NCBI RefSeq assembly: GCF_016545825.1
Contig: NC_052621.1
Location: 4,302,199 to 4,366,198, forward strand
Length of the DNA: 64,000 nt
Source: Eucalyptus grandis
Lineage: Eukaryota; Streptophyta; Magnoliopsida; Myrtales; Myrtaceae
Direction of reading: 5' to 3'
The notes beneath the pieces were generated by a model. It saw only the letters and a list, made by a program, of their open reading frames with translations. It was not told where the DNA came from and ran no database searches. Numbering within the stretch: the first letter of the stretch is position 1; every line of letters begins with the position of its first letter. Positions 52,433 to 63,073 of this stretch are shown one piece after another. Both the position numbers and the translations under genes were made by a program.

Positions 52433-55400
52433 ATGGCTCGCCAGAGGCTCCAGAACTATATTGGCAACTTGAAGAACGAGGTGACCGCTTTCGTCTCTGT
52501 AGCGTCTCTTTTCGCTGGATCATCAGTTGTCCGCATGTTTTAGATTTTGATGTTGTTTGCTTGGCGAAAGAAGTGGTTGTCCTTTTCGCTTCTTGAAAGA
52601 TGAGTGAGCAAGCCCACTTTTAAGCTGATGAACATGAGCTTCTTGATCGTCTTGTTTCGGTCTATGTATACCTGTACCATGAGACGAGTAGCACTACCTT
52701 TTGTCCGCTAGACGACCTGTAATTATTTCGTATGATATCTTATTGTGTGTTTTGCCATTGTGAAATGATTTTTTTTTTTTTTTGGATGGAGGGTTATTGT
52801 ATAGGTTATAAAGGGAAGATGAAAATGGTTTTTTTTTTTTTTTTTTAAGTTTAATTCCTTTTCATGGTTGGAGAGTTAGCTTAGGGTTAACCATATTACA
52901 GAAGATCTTACAAAGTGCCTGTGACTTTAATAGTTATTTCTTCTCTTTGAGAGTTGACATTTCGCGTCTTCATTTATACCATCTGTCTAGGGTATCATGG
53001 ATGGAGAGTATGAGGAGACCAGGAGATCACAAAACTCAAATTTTCCAAATCTCATGATGAATGTTATCGACAATTTCCTGAATGACGGTGACAACAGCAT
53101 GAGAGAGCTAGCCGACCTTCTGTAAACTTCAATTTTCTTGACTTCGACGGTTGCATGCTCTAAGTTTTTATTCTTTCCTTGCTTCTCGGTCGCTGATAAT
53201 CGGTGGGTGATTTTGATGATTGTTTTCAGGAGTGCAAGGAGCGTGAATTATACTAAAGTCACTACTGCTGCTCATCTGATCAAAGGAGGTGGCAGCAGGT
53301 AGATAAACGATTTACTTTAATTTCCAAAAAGGGTAACTATTTGATTTTATTGGTATGTTATGCGTGAAATTTTTTTGAAATTAATTTCTTGACATGAAAT
53401 ACTCAACATCTTCAAGAGTAGAACATTTCCAGCACTTGTGTTCGAAATTTTCCTCTTTTAGTCATATTCTTAGCATGCTGCATTAGGAAAGATCAATCCT
53501 GTTTGAATTATGCGCTGGCAAGAAGGCTGATCAGTGGCCTGTGTCCGTGTTTATTGGAAAAACCAGATGACGGTAGATTTCCTTATCCGTTGTTTAGAAT
53601 TTGTTTGGCTGTGGCGCGTGTGGCAACTGTCTCGTACATTCCAATGGGACTAGCGCGTGAAGAATTTTGAGCATGAGCGTTTTCAACCTCGTGATTTGAT
53701 CCGCATTACTGTTCAGAAACATTAGTCAATGAGATAACTTCCAACTAAGTGGTGAATGCGGCGCATTATATACATCAAGCCTATCATGAAGGATCTATGA
53801 TGTTGCCTGACTTTCAAGTCTCGTTCAACGCATAAAATGTGCATACGACATCACATATATAGGCTTGTCCACTTTTGAATGTTATTATTGGCCTAGTTCC
53901 ATATTAATTGGAAGTCGCATTCCAATGCTCAATATTTGGAGGGCTACTTCTATGCCATGACTTATTATCTAAATCCGGACATATAACGTATATGAGATAT
54001 TCCAACAGCCGAACAAAGCAACAACTTTGAAATTGTCGTTTGAAACTTTATGAGTTTGATCACATGCGAATTTGGCCAAACTTACAGAGATGTAGTTTGA
54101 ACAACGACTTAATGATGATTAGTTCTTTGTCGGATGCTTCAGACTGAAATCAGTCGTATTGATTTTGATATCTCATTTTTCCGAGTTGTTAACTGAATGA
54201 CATCTCTTTACTACTAATATGACTTGTATACCTGTACTCGTTGCTTGTGTTGTAGCCTTGGTGGCTGCCGGGTTGTTGCAGCAGCTCGTGCTCTTATAAC
54301 TGCCAGCCTTAATCGGGACAAGCAAAGGTAGAAATTGGCATTTTCTTTGCATTCATGATTTCAGAGCCCTTATAACAGTATGTGCATAATTATATCTAAG
54401 GATTTGTTTCCGTCAACGAATTATAGGCATCTTGTCAAATGTATAGACAAGCGTTTATATATCTGTTATTAATTTTCTTGTATTTGCATAACCATACAAT
54501 GTAAATTAACCTCCTAAAAGCTATAAGTTTATTGCTTACGATCCTTATTTTATGGTTGTGCATTTTAATGCCTAGCGATTAACATCATTAGTCATTCAAA
54601 GAATTGTCTTTTAATAGCAAGTAACTGTCATTGCTGTCTCCTTGATTGATGAAAAGGTATCTAGGTTAGAATCATACACAGACTTCTCCAAGAACATAGA
54701 ACAATAGTTTAGCCCATCCTCACATGAAGTGCAGTCGAACCGAGTGCATGAAAAGTTTTAAGAGCTTTTGCTAAAATTCTAAAGATTTGCACTGGTTTTT
54801 ACCAAGCACTATTATGCACTAATAGTTGTGCTATTAGCGCATGGTTTTCTCGGAAGTTCCAAATGGTGTCAGGCGACTTTACTAGATTGCTCACTTGATC
54901 TTGGTTTAGCGCATGTCCGTTGAGTGACTGGCTCTAGGTCTCTCAGGCTTGGATCTTGCTGTGGTGTTAACTTTTAACTTCTGGCTTTAGCCATAACTTT
55001 GATCAAAGATACATTATGCGAAAAGTTATCTAAGATTCCTGTGTCTACAGACTTTTTGGTGTCTTCAATAGTTTGCTGTTGTATTCATTTACATCAAGAC
55101 AGCAATTTCTCTTCCTTAAAAATATAGCATCGGTGATCTGCATCCAGTGAAGATTTTGAAAAGCAATATACCAATACGAATATCTGACTTTGAACATGAG
55201 AAGCTTATTGACCTTTGCATGTGATTTAACCTAACAATGCTTATGGTTCTTGCTGAGTTGCTGACTATGTGAACATATGCCAACCACTGACTGCATGCGA
55301 TATGAGCTTCTCCATTGGTTTTTGCAATTTTAAAAAAAAATGATTGCCTATGTATTTATTGATGGTCAATTTGACACTTATGTCTCTGCGGTTGTCTTCT

Positions 55401-56217
55401 AGCTGCGAGACATCGTATGAACGGGTGGTGAATGAGTACTACCACTTTCGCGACAAACTCAGAACCCTACATCAGGTACTGCCTCTGTTAAATGAACTCT
55501 GCTTATGCTTTCCTGAAAGACCCAAAGTATTCTCAATTCTTCATGATTTTGCCAAGAACTCTTTGTACTTTATGAATTTGGGATATCAGAGGCTTTGGAA
55601 TTATTAAAGGAATGAATGTTAAGCCGATAAGGCCATCAATTAATCTGGAGAAACACTTAGAAATGTTAGTTGGGACTCAAAACATCCTGATAAACAAGAG
55701 ACCGGCGAGCAAGTCCTGAAGACGAACAAGAAAGAGAATATTGTTATGGAATATGAGATGAGCCTCACATCTTAGGGAAGCAAATATGAGGCTGTCATAC
55801 AGTCTTTTAGCTTTTGCAAATAGCGTTATACGCAAACAAAGTGGGGAACTCGCAATGGAGATGCTCGTCTATGGTTAAGCTCTAGTCAGAGTCTCATGCC
55901 TCCATGTGTTATCATGTTGCGGCAGTATTCCATTAGTACTGCCCTTAGTTTGGTTGAACTAATTGAGGATGCATCTTCTCTCCGTGTTAACGGACGTAGA
56001 AACTGATTGAGCTCATCAAAATATTATGCCATTTACAATGAAAAAATTCTAAGTTTCAGCGATTTATCTTTATCCTATACACATCATCCCGAGACTTCAT
56101 TTTGATGCTAAATATGATTCATTTGCTGCTCCAGTTACTTTACTGATCCAACTGTCGATTTGTTTTCCGCAGATGGAGAGGGCAGTCTTCAACCAAGAGT
56201 CGAGACGGAGGGGATAA
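52433..56217 (+). CDS. Divergent histidine-containing phosphotransfer protein (AHP-like), copy 1
   Basis: Predicted phosphorelay intermediate between hybrid histidine kinases and response regulators, as in cytokinin signalling; acts in cytosol and nucleus. Exons: 52433-52480, 52991-53121, 53230-53298, 54256-54327, 55403-55475, 56173-56217. They join in frame to 146 codons (145 aa). Six exons and ~145 aa match plant AHP genes. HPt core: helix NLMMNVIDNFLNDGD, then NYTKVTTAAHLIKGGGSSLGG, where His75 aligns with the phospho-acceptor in the canonical HQLKGSSSSIGA; then CRVVAAARAL and the closing helix YERVVNEYYHFRDKLRTLHQMERAV. Differences: the usual long acidic loop after the first helix (QLQDE-NPDF) is replaced by EETRRSQNSNFP, and GSS after the Lys is GGG. 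The protein is small and basic at its C-terminus (ESRRRG). It is the left member of a tandem pair. Most exons are too short for simple ORF calls. Confidence 0.82.
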
Positions 56218-56247
56218 AAGCTGTTGGTGTTTCGCTTAGTTGAGTAT

Positions 56248-56755
56248 TGTTGAAAAATGACCGCGTGAAAACATGGTTTTCGGTATCGATAATAATTTTT
56301 GGTTAGTGACGTACAAACGTATATGTGTTTGGCATGTATTTGGTGATGGATGGACCAGGGACAAAGTTCATGGGACGTAATTTATCTAGTTGATGGACAT
56401 GTTTAGTACAAGAAGTGTTGGTGATAGAGGAGTATTTCATGATACATAAGCTATCTTAGTTCTACTTTCGCACGACTTCTTACATGAGTAACTCCTAGCC
56501 TATTTATAGGCAAGTTGCTCCAAAGTCGTGTCCGCAGCTCTTAGCCTTAGCTAGCTCTATCATAGAGCTTTGTGAATCGACTTTCAAGACAATTATCTCT
56601 GCCATTTGCAGGGATAATTTTGTGGACTTCTCTATACAAAATTAGTGGACTCCAGACATTTCTTTAGCCGCTGCTTGCTTGGTTTCATTCGGCTACTTCT
56701 TGATGAAGAAATATGTTTCTAGATTTTGTTGAAAATGGATCATCAATTTCCAATA
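56248..56755. mobile_element. LTR-like insertion (probable solo LTR) downstream of copy 1
   Basis: A 508-bp segment starting TGTTGAAAAATG and ending TTCCAATA is flanked by the 5-bp direct repeat AGTAT (56243-56247 and 56756-56760). The matching site behind copy 2 (near 62944-62955) reads GAGTATACAG without the segment, an empty site with a single AGTAT. Inside, CCTATTTATAGGC resembles an LTR TATA region. A 5-bp TSD and a TGTTG start fit an LTR retrotransposon reduced to one LTR. The 3' end is TA rather than the canonical CA, so the class is inferred. Confidence 0.68.
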
Positions 56756-57524
56756 AGTATACAGATGAGAAGATTTCATCTGTCTATGGGAAAGTTGTTG
56801 ATGAAGTTCCTGCTATATATTAATGAGTAGACCATGTTCTTTCTTTCAGCTTTTGGACCATTCACCTAAGTACTTGTATGTTCGTTTATCATTCTCTAGT
56901 AATGAACATCTAGATCTCTAAAGCAGTAAAGCTGATTTCCGGTATTTGAGAAATCGTTCATTCTCAGATGAACATGGAAGAATCATGCAGAAATCCAATG
57001 CCCACACGCTTAACAGCCTAAGATCAGTAGAGGATTATGTTCTTAATGGAAAAAAAGGATACTTGGAAGAACATCAACTTTTAGGATTACTTAGGCGGTG
57101 TCTGTGTAGGATTTAATCTTACATGCTTTCGATCGAATGTAGGGAAATTAGACACATTAGTCCTTCTGGTTCACTCTAGTTTTGGTCGGCAAATTGCGAG
57201 TTCGGCGATCGCACGAAGTCTTCGTTCGGGTTTCTCCAGCTTATTCCCGCACGTCCTCTAATAATTTGTCGTCCTCTCATCACTCCATTTCTGCTTCACT
57301 TCATTTGGATGTTCCAACGGAGTTTTGTCCTTGCTCAAGGCTCTATGAGTAGCTACAGTCCCAACTTCCCAAATACATAAATCTGCCAAATGGCAAAAAG
57401 TGGCCGTGTTGCGTTTTGGTGTGTTATTCTTTATGGGGATTAATTTCAAATCTCTTTTGGAATCGAGTCGAAAAATCACTATTTTGAAGCTCTATGCTCC
57501 TATATATTTACAAAGTTTTTTAGT

Positions 57525-57775
57525 TCACGTACAAAAAAGATACATGAATTAAATAGACGCATGTATCTACAAAATTCATTAATAAAGAGATATGTAAATT
57601 CAAGAGATTCATGAATCTAGAGACGCGTGAATTCAAGAGATTCGTGAACTCAATAAGTACATGAACTAAAAGATACATGAATCTAGGAAATTCATCAATT
57701 TAATAGATACGTGAACAGAAAAGTTTAGGGCATTCATGAATTCAATAGATACGTGAACAGAAAAGACATATCTTA
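57525..57775. repeat. Degenerate minisatellite of ATACATGAATTCA-like units
   Basis: About a dozen diverged ~20-bp units around the phrases GATACATGAAT, ATTCATGAAT and ATTCAATAGATACGTGAAC. The phrase AGATACGTGAACAGAAAAG occurs twice, near 57704 and 57748. Many units contain a palindromic ATTCATGAAT core. Confidence 0.7.
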
Positions 57776-58188
57776 ATGTGTTGGCTTTCGTTGATGCATT
57801 AACCGTAATTATAACAATTTTGTCATTGGAACTTTGACACGAATGCCTTTCCACTTCATGAGACCATGTGAATTTCATTCAACACATGAACATAGAAAGG
57901 AAACCCCACCTAGGACTGTAGGACATATTGAAAATTCCACTTTTAGCAAGTAATGGGAAAATCTAACGAAAGCAAGCATCATGCACTCTAACCAAAAACT
58001 GGGTTCCTATCGATGGGACAAACAATGCAAAATTACAAATGAGACAACTTCAGAAATAAGAAACCAAAAAAAGAAAAATCGCTAAACCATACCACAAATG
58101 ATTCACATACGCTTCCAACATGAAACCACCAAAAGAAAATTCAAATGTTATCAAAGGCAAAGGAAGGAAATGAAGGAGCATGCACCAC

Positions 58189-58276
58189 CTGATCCAAGAA
58201 TGTCCTTCAACTCATCAGTTGTTGGGGTAGTGTTCCCTCCCAAAACAGCCAGCAAGTAAGCCGCAATCACTTTCGT
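58189..58276 (-). pseudogene. 60S acidic ribosomal protein P2, first-exon fragment
   Basis: The minus strand reads KVIAAYLLAVLGGNTTPT followed by TDELKDILGS, the conserved N-terminus of cytosolic P2, part of the ribosomal stalk. The codon where the start Met belongs is ACG (58276-58274). Similarity stops at CAG/GTGGTG (58189/58188), where P2 genes normally have an intron, and no later exon is recognisable nearby. So it is a truncated genomic fragment, not a processed copy. The reading frame has no stop, which suggests recent capture. Confidence 0.78.
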
Positions 58277-59361
58277 CTTCCCTGCTCCAACACCAACATA
58301 ATAATAATAATCATAACGGTCTCCATGGCAGGTCACAGAGAGAGAACCTTGAGAACTGGATAAAGATGGCTGTAGTGCTATCGCTCGTACAATTAGAACG
58401 GCTTTTTCAGCTTTGGGGACGGTTTGTCACTCAACTGTGTGGTCTTCTTTGTAGTGTCCCCTATTAATTTGCTCTAATAAGATAGCAAATCTTCCATTTA
58501 GTTATATTAGGTTCTATTCATTTGGTTATATTGCCCATTACAATGATCTCCCAAAGACAGTTCATTCAAAAAAATGGACTTACCAGTATAGGATGCTTGT
58601 AAATCAGATAATGACTTGATTCTATACATATTTTAAGATTATTCTTTGGCTCTTTTCTTCTTCATTTTTTTTTCCAGATAAGAGATTCCTAACTAGTTTA
58701 TCCTCTCAAAATATGTCAATTCCATTTACTAGAACTCTCGTCAAAAGGGGTCGTTTAAGGTAATCTCAACAAAGTTTTGGTTAGACGGAGTTATCACTGC
58801 TAAATGACTATTAGATATAGAAAAATGCTTATTAACTAGCCACAAAATGATTAGAAAGATTTAGCGGAAAAGAGGGGAGAAAAAAAGGCTATTAAATTAT
58901 TTGACCTCATTTTGACCTTCCATCGGCCATGTCACGAATAGAAGATGTGGGTTTTCAATACATCGGAAACCTGAACAAAGCTGGGTTTTTGGCCAGGCAA
59001 ATCGCACCTCCTCAGCTCCGAAAATGAGAAGAAAATAGAAGGAGCCGTTGGGAGGGGTCGCTTCCAAGTCTAGGTTCAGCGGCCCGTGCACGTCTCTGCC
59101 CTAGCGTTACTCTCCTTCTGCCCAACTGAAGCCATGACGCATCGCTTCGCTCGAGACGCAGTCAAGTCCCGCCAAATTCGAGAAGCGTCGTTCCATGAAA
59201 CGTCTCCATAGGAAGAGGAATCGGCACAACCCATCTTGGTTCTCCTGCAGATGGGTGTGCGAGGGACATAGAGCGTTCCTTGCATCACCCTCATTAAAGC
59301 ATTTTCTCAGTTTTCGCAGTACATTTAACTAAACTGGAAGCCTAATAATGTCAGGCTTTCT

Positions 59362-59369
59362 TATATAAA
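59362..59369 (+). promoter_or_regulatory. TATA box of phosphotransfer gene copy 2
   Basis: TATATAAA about 113 bases upstream of the start codon at 59482, in the same ATATAAACCCCG context as copy 1. Conservation suggests both promoters can work. Confidence 0.68.
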
Positions 59370-59481
59370 CCCCGTCTTCCAATCTTAGCCAATCCACCAT
59401 TTTTGCTTCCTAATTTCCTTTTCCTGCTCTATCTCCCTCTATTTCCCTTTGCGTTGCGGGAGGAAAGAAAATAGGAGGGAA

Positions 59482-62400
59482 ATGGCTCAACGGAGGCGGC
59501 TTCAGGACTACATTGACACCTTGAAGCACGAGGTGATCGCTTCCCTATAGCTTCCATCTCCATGGCATCTCTTTTTCGCTAGATCATCAGTCATCTGCAC
59601 GTTTTAGATTTTGACATCTCGCCTGGCAAAAGAAGTGATCGACCTTTTCGTTTCCTGAATGACGAGCGAGCAACCCTCTTTTAAGCTGATGAGCATGAGC
59701 TTTAGATCGTCTTATCTCGGTCTATGTATACATGCATGATTATGCAGTCCATCTTGACTGCTTCTTTTGTAGGAAAATGCAGATTATATGAGTAGCACTA
59801 GGTTTTGTCCACCCGACCATCCGTAAAATTATTTTATATAATATCTTATTGTGCATTTTGCCATCGCGAAATGATTTTTTTTTCTTTTTTTGGAGGGTTA
59901 TTGTATATAAAGGGAAGATGAACATGGTTTTATTTTTTATTTTTTAATTCCTTTTCATGGTTGGAGAATTAGCTTGGCGTTAACCACATTGCAGAAGATC
60001 TTACCAAGTGCCTGTGACTTTGATAGTTATTTCTCCTCTTTGAGAGTTGACATTTCGCATCTCCATTTTTACCATCTGTCTAGGGTATCATGGATGGAGA
60101 GTATGAGGAGACCAGGAGAGCACAAAACTCAAATTTTCCAAATCTCATGATGAATGTCATCGACAATTTCCTGAGTGACGGTGACAACAGCATGAGAGAT
60201 TTAGCCGACCTTCTGTAAGCTTCAATTTTCTTGACTTTGACGGTTGCTTGCTCTAAGTTTTCATTCTTTTCTGGCTTCTCGGTCGCTAATAATCAGTGGG
60301 TGATTTTGATGATTGTTTTCAGGAGTGCAAGGAGCGTGGATTATACTAAAGTCACTACTGCTGCTCATCTGATCAAAGGAGGTGGCAACAGGTAGATAAA
60401 CAATTTACTTTAATTTCCAAAAAGGGTAACTATTCGATTTTATTGGTATGTTACGCGTGAAATTTTCTTAAAATTAATTTCTTGACATGAAATACTCAAC
60501 ATCTTCAAGAGTAGAACATTTCCAGCACTTGTGTTTGAAAGTTTCCCCTTTTAGTCATATTCTTAGCATGCTGCATTAGGAAAGATCAATCCTATTTGAA
60601 TTATGCGCTTGCAAGAAGGCTGATCAGTGGCCTGAGTCCGTGTTTGTTGGAAAAACCAGATAACGGTAGATTTCCGTATCCAATATTTAGGTTTTGTTTG
60701 GCCAAGGCGCGTGTGGACACTGTCTAGTACATTCCAATGGGACTAGCGCGTGAAGAAATTTGAGCATGAGAGTTTTGAACCTTGTGATTTGATCTGCCTT
60801 ATTGTTCGGAAACATTAGCCAACGAGATAACTCCCAACTAAGTGGTGTATGCAGTGCATTACTGTCAAGTCTGTAAAATGTGCATACGATAACACATAAA
60901 TAGGCCGTGAATTTTGTCCACTTTTGAATTATATCATTGGCCTAGTTCCATATTAATTGAAAGCCACATTCTGATGCTTTTGGAGAGCTACTTCTGTGCC
61001 ATGGCCAAATTATCTAAATACGGACATATAACGTATTCGTGTGCTCATTGCTTGTGTTGTAGCCTTGGTGGTTGCCGGGTTGTTGCAGCAGCTCGTGCTC
61101 TTATAAATGCCAGCCTGAATCAGGACAAGCAAAGGTAGAAATTGGCATTTTCTTTGCATCCATGATTTCAGAACCCTTATAACAGTATGTGCACAATTAT
61201 ATATAAGGATATGTTTTGTTCAACAATTCATAGGCATCTTCTCAAATGTATAGACAAACTTTTAAAGATCTGTTGTTAGTTTTCTCGTATCTGCATAACC
61301 ATACATGTAGACTAACCTACTAAAGCTATAAGTTTATTGCTTGCATTCCTTATTTTACGGTTGTTCTTTTTAATGCCTAGTGATCAACATCATTAGTCAT
61401 TCAAAGCATTCTCTTCTGATAGCGTGAACTGTCATTGCTGTCTCCGTGATTGATGAAAGGGTATTTAGATTAGAATCGTACACAGACTTCTCCAAGAACA
61501 TAGAGCAATAATTTAGTCAATGCCTCGCGTGAAGTGCAGTTGAACCAACCTGCTTGAAAAGTTTAAAAGCTTTTGCTAAGATTCTAAAAAAGCACACCAG
61601 TTTTTACCTAGCACTACTATGCACTAACAGTCGTGTTATTAGCGCATGGTTTTCTTGGAAGTTCCAGAAGGTGTTAGGTGATTTTACTAGATTGCTCGCT
61701 TGATCTTGGTTTAGCGCTTGTCTGTTGAGTGACTGGCTCTAGGTCTCTCAGGCTTGGATCTGGCTGTGGTGTTAACTTTTAACTTCTGACTTTAGCCATA
61801 ACTTTGATCAAAGATACATTATGCAAAAAGTTATCTATGATGCTTGTGTCTTGAATAATTTGCTGTTGTATTCATTTACATCGAGATAGCAATTTCTCTT
61901 CCTTAGAAATACAATATTGGTGATCTGCATCTAATGAAGATTTTGAAAAGCAATTTACTGACGTGAAATCTTGCTTTGAACATGAGAAGCTTATTTACCT
62001 GTGCATCTAATTTAACCTAACAATGCTTATGGTTCTTGCTGAGTTGCTGACTATGTGAACATATGGTCTGTTTGACACTCGTGTCTCTGTGGTTCTCTTC
62101 TAGTTGCGAGACATCGTATGAATGGGTGGTGAATGAGTACTACCACTTTCGCGACAAACTCAGAACCCTATATCAGGTACTGCCTCTATCAAATGAAATC
62201 TGCTTATGCTTCTCTTGAAAGACCCGAAGTATTTGCAATTCTTCATGGTTTCGCCAAGAAGTCTTTATACTTCATGAATTAGGATATTGAAGGCTTTGAA
62301 ATTATCAAAGGAATGAATGTTAAGCCGAACAAGGCCATGGATTAATCTGGAGAAGTACTTAGAAAATGTTAGTCGGGACTCAAAACATCCTGATAAACAA

Positions 62401-62920
62401 GAGACCACTGAGCAATTCCTAAAGACGAACAAGAAAGAGAATATTGTTATCGGATATGAGATGAGCTTCACATCTTAGGGAAGCAAATATGAGGTTGTCA
62501 TACAGTCTTTTACTTTTTGCAAATAGCGTTACTTGCGAATAAAGTGTGGAACTCACAATGGAGATGCTTGTCTATGGTTAGGCTCTAATCAGAGTCTCAT
62601 GCTGCCACGCGTTATCATGTTGCAGCAGTGTTCCATTAGTAGTGCCCTTATTTTGGTTGAACTAATTGAGGAGGCATCTTCTCTCCGTGGAAATGGACGT
62701 ACAAACTGATTGAGCTCATCAAAGTATTATGCCATTTAGAATGAACAAATTCTAAGTTTCAGCTATTCGTCTTTATCCTATGCACATCATCCACAGATTT
62801 CATTTTGATGCTAAATATGATTCATTTGCTGCTCTGGTTACATTACTCATCCGACTGTCAATTCATTTCCTGCAGATGGAGAGGGCAATCGCCCACAGCG
62901 AGTCCAGAAGGAGAGGATAA
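59482..62920 (+). CDS. Divergent histidine-containing phosphotransfer protein (AHP-like), copy 2
   Basis: Paralogue of the gene at 52433. Exons: 59482-59532, 60084-60214, 60323-60391, 61063-61134, 62104-62176, 62876-62920, all GT-AG, 147 codons (146 aa). All exon lengths equal copy 1 except exon 1, which has one extra Arg codon. The phospho-acceptor His76 is kept in AAHLIKGGGNSLGG. The protein differs from copy 1 at about twenty positions, mainly at the ends (MAQRRRLQDYIDTLKHE at the start, AIAHSESRRRG at the tail) and a few inside (Q/A at the NSNFP loop, S/N after GGG, R/W in the last helix). No stop or frameshift is seen, so it looks functional. Role and location as for copy 1; whether both are expressed cannot be told from sequence. 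Confidence 0.8.
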
Positions 62921-63073
62921 AAGCTGTTGGTGTTTTGCTCAGTTGAGTATACAGATGAGAAGATTTCATCTGTCCATGGGAAAGTTGTTTATGAAGTTCC
63001 TCCTATGTATAAATTAGTAGAGACCAAGTGCTTTCTTTTGGCTTTTGGACCATTCACCTAAGTATTTTGAATG

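Larger units (their letters stand above)
50757..56876 (+). repeat. Tandem segmental duplication, unit 1 (phosphotransfer gene and flanks)
   Basis: Collinear with unit 2 at about 58399-63066. Shared landmarks in order: a TTTTTCAGCTTTAGGGA block, TTTAAGATTATTCTTTGGC, the promoter repeats, a TATATAAACCCCG TATA box, all six exons, and GCTTTTGGACCATTCACCTAAGTA at the right end. Exons and many intron stretches are highly similar. Unit 1 has longer introns 3 and 4 and an extra 508-bp insertion downstream. Confidence 0.9.
56877..58398. other. Spacer between the two tandem units
   Basis: Not shared between the two units. It contains a degenerate minisatellite (about 57525-57775) and a ribosomal protein P2 exon fragment on the minus strand (58189-58276). 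No intact gene is seen. Confidence 0.5.
58399..63066 (+). repeat. Tandem segmental duplication, unit 2
   Basis: Counterpart of 50757-56876. Shorter because introns 3 (671 versus 957 bases) and 4 (969 versus 1,075) are reduced, promoter repeats are single, and the 508-bp insertion is absent. The right end at GGACCATTCACCTAAGTA is followed almost directly by the CYP71 fragment. Confidence 0.9.
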
